Shown one piece after another: positions 34,621 to 45,173 of a DNA stretch of 64,000 nucleotides. Position numbers and translations under genes: made by a program. Location: contig NZ_NKHF01000028.1 of the NCBI RefSeq assembly GCF_002744175.1, forward strand, positions 21,028 through 85,027, in the 5' to 3' direction. The stretch's first letter is position 1. The number at the start of each line of letters is the position of its first letter. This DNA is from Pseudoalteromonas piscicida (GTDB lineage Bacteria > Pseudomonadota > Gammaproteobacteria > Enterobacterales > Alteromonadaceae). Below the pieces are notes generated by a model, which worked only from the letters and a program-made list of their open reading frames with translations, made no database searches and was not told where the DNA came from.

Positions 34621-37194
34621 TCAATGATTGAAAACGATTTGGTCGTCAACAACATCGACTTTGATGGTATCTCCCGTGACAAATTTACCTTGTAGTAAGT
34701 CTTGTGCCAGTGGATTTTCAATATACTGTTGCACCGCACGTTTCAAAGGACGCGCGCCATACACTGGGTCAAACCCACTTGCAGCTATTTTATCAAGCGC
34801 AGCATCTGTGAGCTCAAGTGCGAAACCTTTTTCTGTTAGGCGTTTACTCAAGCGCTCTAACTGAATACTCGCGATCTCTTTAATATGCTCATTGATCAGC
34901 GGGTGGAACACCACAGTTTCATCGATCCGGTTAATAAACTCAGGCCTAAACTGGTTTGCCAATACCGCCATAACTCGCTCTTTAAGCGTCGCGTAATCAT
35001 TACTCCCTGCCTGCTCTTGGATCACATCCGATCCTAAGTTTGAGGTCATGATGACCACCGCATTTTTAAAGTCAACGGTACGCCCTTGTCCGTCGGTCAA
35101 GCGGCCATCGTCCAACACCTGAAGTAAAATATTAAACACATCTGGATGTGCTTTTTCGACTTCATCCAGCAAGATCACAGAATAAGGGCGGCGGCGAACC
35201 GCTTCTGTTAAATAGCCCCCTTCTTCATAACCGACATAGCCTGGAGGTGCACCAACCAAACGTGCAACAGAGTGCTTTTCCATAAATTCTGACATATCAA
35301 TCCGCACCATGGCGTCTTCCGTGTCAAACATAAAGTTGGCTAACGCTTTGGTCAGCTCCGTTTTACCTACACCGGTTGGACCTAAGAATAAAAACGACCC
35401 AATTGGACGGTTAGGATCCGCAAGCCCAGCTCGAGAGCGGCGAATAGCATTGGCAACCGCATTCACGGCTTCATCTTGGCCAATGACCTTTTTATGGAGC
35501 TCATCTTCCATTTGCAGTAATTTTTCACGCTCACCTTGAAGCATTTTAGCCACAGGGATCCCAGTCCAGCGCGATAGTATTTCTGCAATTTCATCTTCCC
35601 CCACTTGATTCTTAAGCAAGCTCATTTCTTGCATTTCCGCTTGCGATGCAAGGTCAAGTTTGCGTTCAAGCTCTGGGATCCGACCGTATTGTAGCTCTGA
35701 CATCCGTTGCAGATCGCTTGCACGACGTGCCACTTCTAAGTCTAAACGTGCCTGCTCTAACTCCGCTTTAATTACCTGCGTGCCTTGAAGTGAGGCTTTT
35801 TCAGCATTCCACACTTCATCGAGCTCTCGATACTCAACTTCTAATTCGTTGATCAGCGTCTGCATTTCTGTGCGGCGTTTTTGGCTCGCTTCGTCTTTCT
35901 CTTTCGCCAACGCATTATCTTCTAACTTCAGTTGAATAATACGGCGCTCTAGTCTGTCTAATTGCTCTGGTTTTGAGTCAATTTGTAGTCGAATTGAGGA
36001 GCCGGCTTCATCAATTAAGTCGATGGCTTTGTCGGGAAGTTGCCTGTCTGAAATATAACGATGCGACAAATTAGCCGCGGCAACGATAGCGGGGTCGGTT
36101 ATATCAACCGAGTGATGGAGCTCGTAGCGTTCTTTTAACCCCCGCAGTATCGCAATGGTGTCTTCTACTGTTGGCTCAGCCACAAATACTTTTTGGAAAC
36201 GACGCTCAAGTGCGGCATCTTTTTCAATGTATTGACGATACTCATCGAGCGTTGTAGCCCCGACACAGTGAAGCTCACCACGGGCAAGTGCAGGTTTTAG
36301 CATGTTACCCGCATCCATTGCCCCGTCTGTTTTGCCAGCACCCACCATAGTGTGAATTTCGTCGATAAAGAGAATAACTTGCCCTTCTTCTTTGGCAAGC
36401 TCATTTAATACTGACTTTAAACGTTCTTCAAATTCACCACGGTATTTAGCACCTGCAACTAAAGCGCCCATATCTAGCGATAGTACGCGCTTACTCTTCA
36501 ACCCTTCTGGGACCTCGCCGTTAATGATCCGCTGTGCTAATCCCTCTACAATCGCTGTTTTACCAACACCTGGTTCACCGATAAGCACAGGGTTGTTTTT
36601 AGTGCGTCGTTGTAGCACTTGAATCGTACGACGGATCTCATCATCGCGACCAATTACAGGGTCTAACTTGCCCTGCTCCGCTCGTTCAGTAAGGTCAATG
36701 GTGAATTTCTCTAGCGCTTGACGCGTATCTTCCGCATTTGGGTCGTCCACTTTTTGCCCACCTCGAATAGCCTTAATGGCTTGCTCGATTTTAGGCTGGG
36801 TGATGTTCAGTGCCTTAAAAATTTCCCCTAAAGGACCTTTATCTTCGCAAGCTGCAAATACAAACAGCTCGCTAGAAATATATTTGTCTTTACGCTTTTG
36901 GGCGTACTTATCACATAGATTGATCAGTGAAATAAGATTATTGGAAAGTTGCACATCGCCACCAACACCTTCTACTTTGAAAAGCTTTTCAATGGCTTGT
37001 GATAGCTTAGTGTTCAGTTCGTCGGCACTGACGCCTGCTTGTGCCAACAGTGCTCGCACACTTGAGCCACTTTGCTGAAGCAAAGCGTACATTAAGTGAA
37101 CAGGTTCAATAAATTGATGATCGCGCCCAAGCGCTAATGACTGCGCGTCGGAAAGCGCAGCTTGAAACTTGCTTGTAAATCTATCTAAACGCAT
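34621..37194 (-). CDS. clpB: Chaperone disaggregase ClpB
   Basis: Hexameric AAA+ disaggregase that works with DnaK to rescue aggregated proteins. N-domain at about 1-145; first AAA module with Walker [14 protein letters not shown] and Walker [16 protein letters not shown]; coiled-coil M-domain at about 400-525; second module with [35 protein letters not shown] and [21 protein letters not shown]. 857 residues, full length. Preceded by a sigma-32-type promoter. Order rluD-pgeF-clpB as in E. coli. Confidence 0.98.
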   Translation of the reverse strand: MRLDRFTSKFQAALSDAQSLALGRDHQFIEPVHLMYALLQQSGSSVRALLAQAGVSADELNTKLSQAIEKLFKVEGVGGDVQLSNNLISLINLCDKYAQKRKDKYISSELFVFAACEDKGPLGEIFKALNITQPKIEQAIKAIRGGQKVDDPNAEDTRQALEKFTIDLTERAEQGKLDPVIGRDDEIRRTIQVLQRRTKNNPVLIGEPGVGKTAIVEGLAQRIINGEVPEGLKSKRVLSLDMGALVAGAKYRGEFEERLKSVLNELAKEEGQVILFIDEIHTMVGAGKTDGAMDAGNMLKPALARGELHCVGATTLDEYRQYIEKDAALERRFQKVFVAEPTVEDTIAILRGLKERYELHHSVDITDPAIVAAANLSHRYISDRQLPDKAIDLIDEAGSSIRLQIDSKPEQLDRLERRIIQLKLEDNALAKEKDEASQKRRTEMQTLINELEVEYRELDEVWNAEKASLQGTQVIKAELEQARLDLEVARRASDLQRMSELQYGRIPELERKLDLASQAEMQEMSLLKNQVGEDEIAEILSRWTGIPVAKMLQGEREKLLQMEDELHKKVIGQDEAVNAVANAIRRSRAGLADPNRPIGSFLFLGPTGVGKTELTKALANFMFDTEDAMVRIDMSEFMEKHSVARLVGAPPGYVGYEEGGYLTEAVRRRPYSVILLDEVEKAHPDVFNILLQVLDDGRLTDGQGRTVDFKNAVVIMTSNLGSDVIQEQAGSNDYATLKERVMAVLANQFRPEFINRIDETVVFHPLINEHIKEIASIQLERLSKRLTEKGFALELTDAALDKIAASGFDPVYGARPLKRAVQQYIENPLAQDLLQGKFVTGDTIKVDVVDDQIVFNH

Positions 37195-37230
37195 GATTTA
37201 TTTACCCATATAAAATATCGAATTACTTTA

Positions 37231-37260
37231 TTTATGGGTATTAACTGAACGAAGATCAAG
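37231..37260 (-). promoter_or_regulatory. Sigma-32 (heat-shock) promoter of clpB
   Basis: Minus strand: CTTGATC (37254-37260), 15-bp spacer, CCCATAAA (37231-37238). The sigma-32 consensus is CTTGAAA with CCCCATNT, so five of seven -35 positions and the CCCAT core agree. It lies between the pgeF stop and clpB, 37 bp before the ATG, giving clpB its own heat-shock start. Confidence 0.75.
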
Positions 37261-37284
37261 CGTTAAAGTAATAATTTAACCTGA

Positions 37285-38001
37285 TTATTTGCGCCAAATC
37301 AAAGTCGCCATGCGACCCGTTGTTTTATCTCTGCGATACGAAAAGTAGTGCTCAGGCATACTGACCGTACAGTGTTTTTCACCATAACAGTCTGTTACTC
37401 CCTGCTCTGCCAACAGCGCCTCTGCCAGTGCAAAAATATTACCAAGATACTTGCCTGCTTTTGTGGCCGTAAACGCCGTACTTCTTTGTGCCCCAAAGGC
37501 CTGTACTACGTCTTCACCCACTTCAAAAGCATCCGGCCCTATCGCAGGGCCAAACCATGCACAGATTTCTTCAGGGGCACACTGAAACTTAGCCAGCGTT
37601 TTAGCAATAATTCCAGCAGCGAGCGGCTTCCAGCCACCATGAATAGCCGCCACTTCCTCACCATTTTTTGATGCAAGCAAAATAGGCAGACAATCGGCTG
37701 TCATAATAGCCAAGGGAGCTTGACGCTGACGTGTGTAAAGCGCATCGGCTTGATGAACCTGAGCCACTTCAAACTGCTCGTCAACCACAACCACCTCAGC
37801 GCCGTGGACTTGCTCAAGCCATACGATGGGGTTGGCAACGTAGCCATGCAAAATTCGACGGTTCTCTGCAACATGCTCGGCGTTATCACCCACATGAAAG
37901 GCAAGATTCAAGCTGTCGAAAGGCGGTAAAGAAACACCGCCTTCGCGCGTTGTCGATAATGTCCCAACGAGTTGGGAAAGTGGCCACTGAGCAAGCTGCA
38001 T
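37285..38001 (-). CDS. pgeF: Polyphenol oxidase-family protein PgeF (YfiH)
   Basis: Cu/Zn laccase-domain protein of 238 residues, implicated in peptidoglycan editing and as a purine nucleoside phosphorylase. Metal-site segments: QVHGAEVVVVD, TADCLPILLAS (Cys), AAIHGGWKPLAAGI (His), and FGPAIGPDAFEVGEDV. Translation starts one base after the rluD stop, with clpB next, as in E. coli. Confidence 0.95.
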   Translation of the reverse strand: MQLAQWPLSQLVGTLSTTREGGVSLPPFDSLNLAFHVGDNAEHVAENRRILHGYVANPIVWLEQVHGAEVVVVDEQFEVAQVHQADALYTRQRQAPLAIMTADCLPILLASKNGEEVAAIHGGWKPLAAGIIAKTLAKFQCAPEEICAWFGPAIGPDAFEVGEDVVQAFGAQRSTAFTATKAGKYLGNIFALAEALLAEQGVTDCYGEKHCTVSMPEHYFSYRRDKTTGRMATLIWRK

Positions 38002-38002
38002 C

Positions 38003-38980
38003 TTATAACGTCAAATCCGGGTTTTCTTTGGTGTCTTCTCTTAGCGCTGCCACCAGCTTAACCATATCCTCTGGCACTGGCGCTTCCCATGTCATCATTT
38101 CACCACTGATCGGGTGAGCGATACTTAATTTTATAGCATGTAATGCCTGACGTTTAAACTCACGCAGCTGTTCTGTTAACCCAGCCGTTGCATTTCTCGG
38201 TGGGCGAGGACGTCCGCCATATAACTGATCGCCAATTAATGGATGATTTAAATACGCCATATGCACACGAATTTGGTGCGTTCTACCGGTTTCTAACCGT
38301 AAACGAAGGCGGGTGTGCGCTCGGAATTTCTCCGCTACACGATAGTGAGTGATTGCAGGCTTGCCCATCTCGTGTACTGCCATATGTGTACGCTTAGTCG
38401 CATGGCGGCCGATTGGTTTTTCAATCATACCACCGGCTGTCATGGTGCCATTACAAATCGCTTCATACTCACGAGTGAAGTTTTCGCGGGCCTGTAGGTT
38501 TTTCACCAAATGTGTTTGTGCTTGAATTGTTTTTGCAACGACCATCAAACCGGTTGTGTCTTTGTCGAGACGGTGAACGATACCCGCTCGCGGCACATTA
38601 ATGATCTCAGGGTGATGGTGTAGTAATGCATTTAGCACCGTGCCATCTGGGTTACCAGCACCTGGATGAACCACAAGCCCCATTGGCTTGTTTATCACTA
38701 GAATATCATCATCTTCATAGACGATATCTAAGTCTATATCTTGTGCTTCGTATTCGCGTTGTGCCTCGATTACTGTTTCGATGGCGACGCTTTCACCCCC
38801 TAGCAGCTTTTCGCGAGGCGTGTTTAAAACTTCACCATCAACGGTGACTTTATCTTCAAGGATCCAAGTTTTTATTCTGGAACGTGAAAAATCCGGGAAC
38901 AATTGCGCCAATATTTGGTCTAGACGTTTACCACCGAGTTCGACTGGAACCTCCGCTTGGAGGGAAATTTGCTCTGACAT
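38003..38980 (-). CDS. rluD: 23S rRNA pseudouridine synthase D
   Basis: Makes pseudouridines 1911, 1915 and 1917 in helix 69 of 23S rRNA. N-terminal S4 RNA-binding domain (LDQILAQLFPDFSRSRIKTWI), then the catalytic core with VHRLDKDTTGLMVVAK containing the active Asp, and RLETGRTHQIRVHMAYLNHP. 325 residues. Divergent from bamD. Confidence 0.97.
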   Translation of the reverse strand: MSEQISLQAEVPVELGGKRLDQILAQLFPDFSRSRIKTWILEDKVTVDGEVLNTPREKLLGGESVAIETVIEAQREYEAQDIDLDIVYEDDDILVINKPMGLVVHPGAGNPDGTVLNALLHHHPEIINVPRAGIVHRLDKDTTGLMVVAKTIQAQTHLVKNLQARENFTREYEAICNGTMTAGGMIEKPIGRHATKRTHMAVHEMGKPAITHYRVAEKFRAHTRLRLRLETGRTHQIRVHMAYLNHPLIGDQLYGGRPRPPRNATAGLTEQLREFKRQALHAIKLSIAHPISGEMMTWEAPVPEDMVKLVAALREDTKENPDLTL

Positions 38981-39103
38981 CTGAAACTTTACCTAATTTA
39001 CCAGTGCAAGCCGTGCTCGACTGGGTTAGAATCGTATAAATGCATAGTTTACTCGGTTTTGCCGAGTTGGCCTAGCCGAAGAAAACAAAGGTAGTAAAAT
39101 AAA

Positions 39104-39868
39104 ATGATTAAAAATTTAAGGACACACGCCTTTAGGCTGGCGTTAGCCGCGTCTGTTTTAGGTTTGGCAGCCTGTTCATCCGCACCAGAACAAGAAGATA
39201 TTGAACGCGTCCCGAACAAATCCGCCCAAGCACTTTATGAAGATGCAAAGCAAACTTTAGACTCTGGCCTATACGCACGTGCCATTGAATTACTTGGCGC
39301 AATTAACGCCAGATACCCTTTTGGGCCATATGCAAGACAAGTTCAAATGGACTTAGTGTATGCTTATTATCAGACAGGTAATACAGACCAAGCACTCGCC
39401 ACGATTGACCGCTTTATTCGTTTGAATCCTAACCATAAAGACCTTGATTATATGTACTATATGCGTGGTCTAGTGAGTATTAAAGCTGATGAAAACGCGT
39501 TTCAAGAATATTTTGGCGTAGACCGAGCTGACAGAGATGCGAACCGCACTCGTGTTGCGTTTCAGGATTTGACCACGCTGGTTAAGAACTACCCGAATAG
39601 TCCTTATGCACCAGAGGCAAAAAAACGTATTGTATGGCTATTAAATAAAATGGCCCGTTACGAACTTAAAGTAGCTGAATACTATTTTGAGCGTGAAGCC
39701 TATCTCGCTGCAGCAAACCGAGGTAAATATGTTGTTGAACACTACTCACAAAGCAGTTATTTGACACAAGCTTTTGATATCATGGAAAAGAGCTATCGTA
39801 AGCTGGGGTTACAGGATCTTGCAGATAACGTGAAAAAAGCTAAATCAGCTAACCCACGTAATAAATAA
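39104..39868 (+). CDS. bamD: Outer-membrane assembly lipoprotein BamD
   Basis: Essential TPR lipoprotein of the BAM complex that inserts beta-barrels, including the receptors in this window. Signal ends VLGLAACSSAPEQ (lipidated Cys). TPR-like helices: ALYEDAKQTLDSGLYARAIE, YPFGPYARQVQMDLVYAYYQ, YPNSPYAPEAKKRIVWLLNK. 254 residues. Divergent from rluD as in E. coli. A 9-bp hairpin AGTCGCGAC/GTCGCGACT (39880-39906) follows, a possible terminator shared with glnB, though without a T run. Confidence 0.97.
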   Translation: MIKNLRTHAFRLALAASVLGLAACSSAPEQEDIERVPNKSAQALYEDAKQTLDSGLYARAIELLGAINARYPFGPYARQVQMDLVYAYYQTGNTDQALATIDRFIRLNPNHKDLDYMYYMRGLVSIKADENAFQEYFGVDRADRDANRTRVAFQDLTTLVKNYPNSPYAPEAKKRIVWLLNKMARYELKVAEYYFEREAYLAAANRGKYVVEHYSQSSYLTQAFDIMEKSYRKLGLQDLADNVKKAKSANPRNK

Positions 39869-39929
39869 ACCTCTTATCAAGTCGCGACAGCACTGTGGTC
39901 GCGACTAATACTCTCTACAACTAGCTGCT

Positions 39930-40301
<372 letters not shown>

Positions 40302-40409
40302 TTAGACAATCCCCTTGCCCAAGGCAAACAAAGACATTGAAAGTTGAGGCGAATTCACGCAATAATACTAATATTAAATTATTAATTCTTTTTTGGTTGT
40401 GGGGCGGTA

Positions 40410-40946
40410 ATGAAACAATCAGCGGGTTTCAATCTGTTGGAGCTTATGATCACAATTGCAATTTTAGCGATTGTGCTCGCCATTTCGTTTAGCTTTGACG
40501 GCAACCTGCTGCAACGCAATCGAGCTGAGTCTTTTTTACAAGAGTTACAACGCAACATTGCCTTTGCTCGGGTCAAAGCCACCGCTTCTGACGAAATCGT
40601 AATTTTATGTCCCGCTCCACCTGCCAATATTCAAGCAAGAACGCCATTCGCCTGCCAAGATGACTGGGCTAATAATCGCATTTCGGTGTTTGTAGACCGA
40701 AACAATGATGGCGCGTTTGACGCTGGTGACACCATCCACAGAACGATGGAGGTGGTAGACGATAATGACACTATGGTGTTTTCTGGTGATAATCGTCTTA
40801 GATTCGATTCTAGTGGATTACTCAGTGGCTCAGCCACTGGTAATTTCACCTACTGTCCAGGTAGTGAGGATAACAATCAACAACTCAGCGTATCTCAAGC
40901 AGGCACCGCATTATACCGAGGTGATACAGAAGACACCTGTGAGTAG
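40410..40946 (+). CDS. GspH/FimT-type minor pseudopilin
   Basis: Type IV pilus minor pilin, 178 residues. Prepilin peptidase site at G-FNLLELMITIAILAI with Glu at +5. The C-terminal beta domain holds an EF-hand-like loop, VDRNNDGAFDAGD, likely to bind calcium, and two Cys-containing strands near FTYCPGSED. Resembles FimT of pseudomonads. First of two plus-strand pseudopilin genes facing the pilV-E operon; AGCGG/GGGGCGG before the ATG is a weak ribosome site. Confidence 0.87.
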   Translation: MKQSAGFNLLELMITIAILAIVLAISFSFDGNLLQRNRAESFLQELQRNIAFARVKATASDEIVILCPAPPANIQARTPFACQDDWANNRISVFVDRNNDGAFDAGDTIHRTMEVVDDNDTMVFSGDNRLRFDSSGLLSGSATGNFTYCPGSEDNNQQLSVSQAGTALYRGDTEDTCE

Positions 40947-41030
40947 TGCTTGAAAGCTTTTCACCTTCCTTGCTTTTCATATAAAGCGCATTAAGCTTTG
41001 AGGTAAAGGTTAACGATCGAGGCAAAGGAT

Positions 41031-41537
41031 ATGCGTCGTCAACAAGGGTTTTCTTTGTTAGAAAGCATGGTGTGCATCACTATCGCAATAATTGTCAGTT
41101 ATTTATCGCTGCCAAATCTTTCTTCTATATTCCAATTCAATCGGCCACAAATAAAACTTGAAGCATTGCGCCGTGCCATTAATTTTGCTCGAATAAAAGC
41201 CGTGGCAAATGACGCAACAGTCACCTTGTGTCCACTTAAACAAAACCGCTGCAATAGACACGAATGGCACCAACCGCTTACCGTGTTTGTTGATTATCGC
41301 CCAACTGGCGAGTTTTCTGGTGATGACTTTAAACTGGCCGTGTTTGAAGCAACAGAGCGAGGAGATAAGTTAACGTATCCAAGACAGGCGATTATATTTC
41401 GTCGTTATGGTCATTTAGCCGGATTGTACAATGGTACATTTATTTATTGTAATAATGCCAACCCATCTGGATTGGCATTATCTGTAAGTTACACAGGCCG
41501 CACTACATTAAAAGATACCGATAAATGTAAGATGTAG
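41031..41537 (+). CDS. GspH/FimT-type minor pseudopilin (FimU-like)
   Basis: Second pseudopilin of the pair, 168 residues. Cleavage site G-FSLLESMVCITIAII with Glu at +5, then LEALRRAINFARIKAVANDATVTLC, a GspH hallmark, and VFVDYRPTGEFSGDD. Unlike its upstream neighbour it lacks a full DxDxDG loop. ATG 41031 follows GAGGCAAAGGAT. It probably belongs in the minor-pilin tip complex with PilV, PilW, PilX and PilY1. Confidence 0.87.
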   Translation: MRRQQGFSLLESMVCITIAIIVSYLSLPNLSSIFQFNRPQIKLEALRRAINFARIKAVANDATVTLCPLKQNRCNRHEWHQPLTVFVDYRPTGEFSGDDFKLAVFEATERGDKLTYPRQAIIFRRYGHLAGLYNGTFIYCNNANPSGLALSVSYTGRTTLKDTDKCKM

Positions 41538-41576
41538 ACCTTTAAAAAAACACGCTCGAACAAGTATATTAAAACC

Positions 41577-41602
41577 TCAAAGGCCGAATAGGCCTCTTTC
41601 TC
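41577..41602. terminator. Weak convergent terminator between the fimU-like gene and pilE
   Basis: AGGCC (41581-41585) and GGCCT (41591-41595) form a short stem flanked by CTCAAA and CTCTTTCTC. Stem is only 5 bp; either direction would be inefficient. Confidence 0.4.
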
Positions 41603-41611
41603 TTGCAAATA

Positions 41612-42049
41612 CTAACGCTCCCAGCAGCGGTCTATCTGGTCTTGATTTGTCTCTCCCGCGATACCACGTACACCTAGCTCATCAATGGTGAACGCAGGGC
41701 AATCTTGGTCACCTTGAACGGGCCCTGCTGTGGCCGTTGCCACCACCCTAAATGTATCTGCCGTCACATTCTGTAAGGTAATCGTGAAATACCCATTCTC
41801 GGTCGTCGTAGGTACGCCTATCGCCTCCAAGTCATCGGAGTAGGCACGGTTATCTACAAAAAATTGCTCTTGCTTATTCGCAGCATCTAATAATAGGGTC
41901 ATTGCATCTGCCCTTGCCCCTCTTCTTACATATTCAGTGTAATTTGGGTAAGCGATAGCCGATAGAATACCTATAATAACAACAACGATCATTACCTCAA
42001 TTAACGTAAACCCTTTCGTCGCAGAAACGTTAGACCTACTTTTTCTCAT
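41612..42049 (-). CDS. pilE: Type IV pilin PilE-like minor pilin
   Basis: Minor pilin with a canonical leader: KG-FTLIEVMIVVVIIGILSA, Glu at +5. The head domain is typical PilE (YPNYTEYVRRGARADAMTLL, EQFFVDNRAYSDDLEAIGVP, two Cys near the end for the D-region disulfide). I chose the ATG at 42049 (145 residues) because GAGGGAAG sits 8 bases upstream, inside the pilY1 3' end; it overlaps pilY1 by 14 bases. Last gene of pilV-W-X-Y1-E. Confidence 0.92.
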   Translation of the reverse strand: MRKSRSNVSATKGFTLIEVMIVVVIIGILSAIAYPNYTEYVRRGARADAMTLLLDAANKQEQFFVDNRAYSDDLEAIGVPTTTENGYFTITLQNVTADTFRVVATATAGPVQGDQDCPAFTIDELGVRGIAGETNQDQIDRCWER

Positions 42050-45000
42050 CGCTTTCTTCCCTCTTATATATATAAAGCTGTTTTGTTTTGATACTCGTTG
42101 TTTTATTTTTGAATATTTCAATCAAGCCATCTTTCCCTACCACTGGAACAGGTTCACTAGGTATACCTGGAGGAGCAAATGGCGTACTAGTTTCAGGATC
42201 AGCCTCAATGCCAGGCCCCGGTATATAAACAATATTGTCTCTTACAATAATGGTTGGGGTATCCGGCAAGTCCTGTGCCGTTACATAGGTTTTCCCTGTC
42301 CCATAATGCAGATGAAACATATAAAGCTGACCTCTACCGCCTGTGAGTGTACATTGTTGGGTTGTCTGATCAGCCGGTGTAAATGAAGTAAAGTAAGCAA
42401 CCCCGCCTATCACAGTGGAAGCGGCCAGCGACTTTTCGCCATTAGATAGTTGATACTTCCAACCGTTAAACTGGGCAAGATCTATTTCTAAATCAACAAA
42501 GTCATCTAGGCTGTCCACCGCATTACCAAATGGGTCGCTTTTCATCTCCATCAAATCATTGATTAAAATAGGTTCCGGGATATCTTCCACAAATGACTTT
42601 GTTTTGGTGTTTAAGTCCCTAATCATAAATAAGTAATCCGTGACGCTTGAGTCTGTTGGCTTAGCACGGTTACCAGTGCCTATAACAATAGCATCAAAAG
42701 GTGTATCCCGACGCTCTTTGATTAGGCTACCGTTATAGCGTGTTTCTGTAACTTTACTGTAGAAGGTTCGTGCCACCGTCGGTTTATAAAAGAACCGTCT
42801 ATCTTGATTTGCAGCAGCACTACCTAAACGAGCCAACTCAAAGTGAGTCCATGGCTCTTCGCTGTCATTGGGGTTTGGTCCAGGAATATCAATGCGCCAG
42901 ATACTACCACCAGTATCGGCTAGATATATTCTATCTACGAAACCATCATAGTCTGAATCCGTTAACGTGGGTTCGGCAACAATACTATGCTTTCCTTTAA
43001 ACGCATCCCCGGTGAGCGACCAGACAATATCAGCATTATTGGACATGATATCCACCATGTATAAACCAACACCTTTATTATCGCTATCCTCTGAGCGCAA
43101 TACGTTATCTTTATTGATATTATATCCAGCGGCAAATAATAGAACAGGACGTTCCTTTTGCTTTTCAACAAATGTCACTACTGGCTTAGACCATGTTTGT
43201 CCAAGGTGGGCGAATTTAGCGGAGTCACCAGAGATAGGTCCACCCCATAAGAGTTTTGGTGCATCTGGGTTGGTAATATCAAAACCATAGTATTCATTCC
43301 CACCACGACGTAAACCCACAAATGCCCACACTTTATCACCAGAATCTACCTTGCGGTTTTTATTGATATCATGGAAATAGGTTGTGATAGGGCCATCCAC
43401 TCCATATATTTTGGTCTCTGGTAACTTGCTCTTAACTGGGTTCAAAATTGACAGTAACGTACCGGGTATAAACGCCCAACTCTCTGTTACTGAGTTACCA
43501 TTGTCTTTGAACATATGTAGCATACCGGCATTCGTGCCTACTAAAATGCGTACATCTCCATTACCATAGTCGACAGTGGCTGGTTTGGAGTGAAGTGGGT
43601 CGGCAAAAATATCAGACCTTCTTTCAGAGCGATTACTATTGCCATTATCATCATCAACATCTTGGCCGATTGCCCAGTTAAATACTTCCCGTAACTCGCT
43701 TTCACTGGCTCCATCAAGCCCCATAGCACCAGCTAACTCTTCTCGACTACCATAAGCGCTTTTTGCGTTATTGTAAGTAAAGTCAGTGAGTGCGCTGCCG
43801 TTAAAGTCAGACAAGACCTTTCTGGTAATCTGGTTTTGCAGAGCATAATTCACCCCGCCTTTTTCAATGTTATTGCCGTCCTTTGAACCAGGAGCAGACC
43901 AAAAAGTTGTCACGCTATTTGAAATAGCGCCTTTATTATCAATAGCTGGGGTTTTTTCTTGGCCAATAATCTTTTTATTTTCAAACTTGAGTTTCTTGAG
44001 ATTACCGCGCCAACGAGTATGCGTTTCGGGTTTGAATTGCGTGTAGTAAAGCGCTTCCCCGGTTTGGGTTTGATCTTCAGCATTGGCTGAAACTGTAGGA
44101 GAACTAAAACTTGCACTGATGTTTCTGATATTGGTTATCGTAGTTTTCAGTACATCGGAAAGCTCACTTGCGGTATTTGCATGGAGATACTGTCCGCCTC
44201 CTTGCTGTGCAGTCTCATCCAATAGTTGCTTCCCTAACTCTGACATCCCATTACCAAATCCAATGGTAAACACACGGGCAAAATCATGCTCATCTGGAGT
44301 GGTTGGATATAAATCTACTTTTACCTGTGAAGTACCGCGCATCGTTTTAGCTAATGCTGGCAAGTAGTTTTGGGTGACACCAGACCCCCCATTCACATCA
44401 AAGTAGTTAGGATAGGCGCCAAACACTGAGTAGTACTCATTAACAATATTGCTGTTAGAACCCGTATCACTGGTAGGGTCACCATCGGTCATTAAAATTA
44501 AGTTGACCGAGGTATCGCAGCGCTCTTCAGCGCCAGTAGCACGTTTAAATGCTGAAATATAGTCTCCGCCACTTTCTATCGTTTTATCCCTGTCATCTCC
44601 GCCGTTTTCCCCCCAGTAAACGTCCCCACCTTTTAAGTAGTTGTATAATTCCCAAAGCGTTTCAGACAAGGGGGTAGAGCCTGATGCAGGCAATGCGTCG
44701 ATTTTACTGACAATATCAGTTCGGCTACTTCCTATCCCATTTAAAATATAGCCTCCATAAGAGGAATATAAGCGAGACAAACCAAACTGAATGTCTGCGT
44801 TATCATTGACTAGGCTGCGCATGGCATTTTTCGCTACGGTTAACCGGCTGTCTGCACAGCCTTGAACGGCTCGACCATAGCCGTCAGCCTGATAGCAATT
44901 ATTGCCGTTAAAACACTCATGCTCCCTATAATCATAGTACCAACGTCCACGATACTTATAAGAGTAACGTTCATAGCATTGTTTGCCATTTTGCGAATCC

Positions 45001-45152
45001 CACGCCATACTGCCCGACGTATCAAATAACATTAATACTCTGGGCTGCTCACGGGTAGAGACATTGTGTTTAACGTAAAGCTCAATATCTTCAGCTTGCG
45101 CGGTTTGTATCAGCGCCATCAAGGCGACTATGATATATAGAAACTTATTCAT
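42036..45152 (-). CDS. pilY1: Pilus tip adhesin/assembly factor PilY1
   Basis: Large secreted protein, 1038 residues from ATG 45152 (signal MNKFLYIIVALMALIQTAQA). N-terminal von Willebrand A domain with MIDAS motif MLFDTSGSMAWD and later ILMTDGDPTSD; a Cys- and Tyr-rich insertion (about residues 51-90, five Cys) interrupts it early. The C-terminal half is the beta-propeller of PilY1, with calcium loop DSDYDGFVDRIYLAD and a second loop DINKNRKVDSGD. PilY1 supports pilus extension, adhesion and surface sensing. Between pilX (21 bases) and pilE (overlapping). Confidence 0.94.
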   Translation of the reverse strand: MNKFLYIIVALMALIQTAQAEDIELYVKHNVSTREQPRVLMLFDTSGSMAWDSQNGKQCYERYSYKYRGRWYYDYREHECFNGNNCYQADGYGRAVQGCADSRLTVAKNAMRSLVNDNADIQFGLSRLYSSYGGYILNGIGSSRTDIVSKIDALPASGSTPLSETLWELYNYLKGGDVYWGENGGDDRDKTIESGGDYISAFKRATGAEERCDTSVNLILMTDGDPTSDTGSNSNIVNEYYSVFGAYPNYFDVNGGSGVTQNYLPALAKTMRGTSQVKVDLYPTTPDEHDFARVFTIGFGNGMSELGKQLLDETAQQGGGQYLHANTASELSDVLKTTITNIRNISASFSSPTVSANAEDQTQTGEALYYTQFKPETHTRWRGNLKKLKFENKKIIGQEKTPAIDNKGAISNSVTTFWSAPGSKDGNNIEKGGVNYALQNQITRKVLSDFNGSALTDFTYNNAKSAYGSREELAGAMGLDGASESELREVFNWAIGQDVDDDNGNSNRSERRSDIFADPLHSKPATVDYGNGDVRILVGTNAGMLHMFKDNGNSVTESWAFIPGTLLSILNPVKSKLPETKIYGVDGPITTYFHDINKNRKVDSGDKVWAFVGLRRGGNEYYGFDITNPDAPKLLWGGPISGDSAKFAHLGQTWSKPVVTFVEKQKERPVLLFAAGYNINKDNVLRSEDSDNKGVGLYMVDIMSNNADIVWSLTGDAFKGKHSIVAEPTLTDSDYDGFVDRIYLADTGGSIWRIDIPGPNPNDSEEPWTHFELARLGSAAANQDRRFFYKPTVARTFYSKVTETRYNGSLIKERRDTPFDAIVIGTGNRAKPTDSSVTDYLFMIRDLNTKTKSFVEDIPEPILINDLMEMKSDPFGNAVDSLDDFVDLEIDLAQFNGWKYQLSNGEKSLAASTVIGGVAYFTSFTPADQTTQQCTLTGGRGQLYMFHLHYGTGKTYVTAQDLPDTPTIIVRDNIVYIPGPGIEADPETSTPFAPPGIPSEPVPVVGKDGLIEIFKNKTTSIKTKQLYIYKREESDEKK

Positions 45153-45173
45153 AATGCTTTCTCGAGAAGTCAA

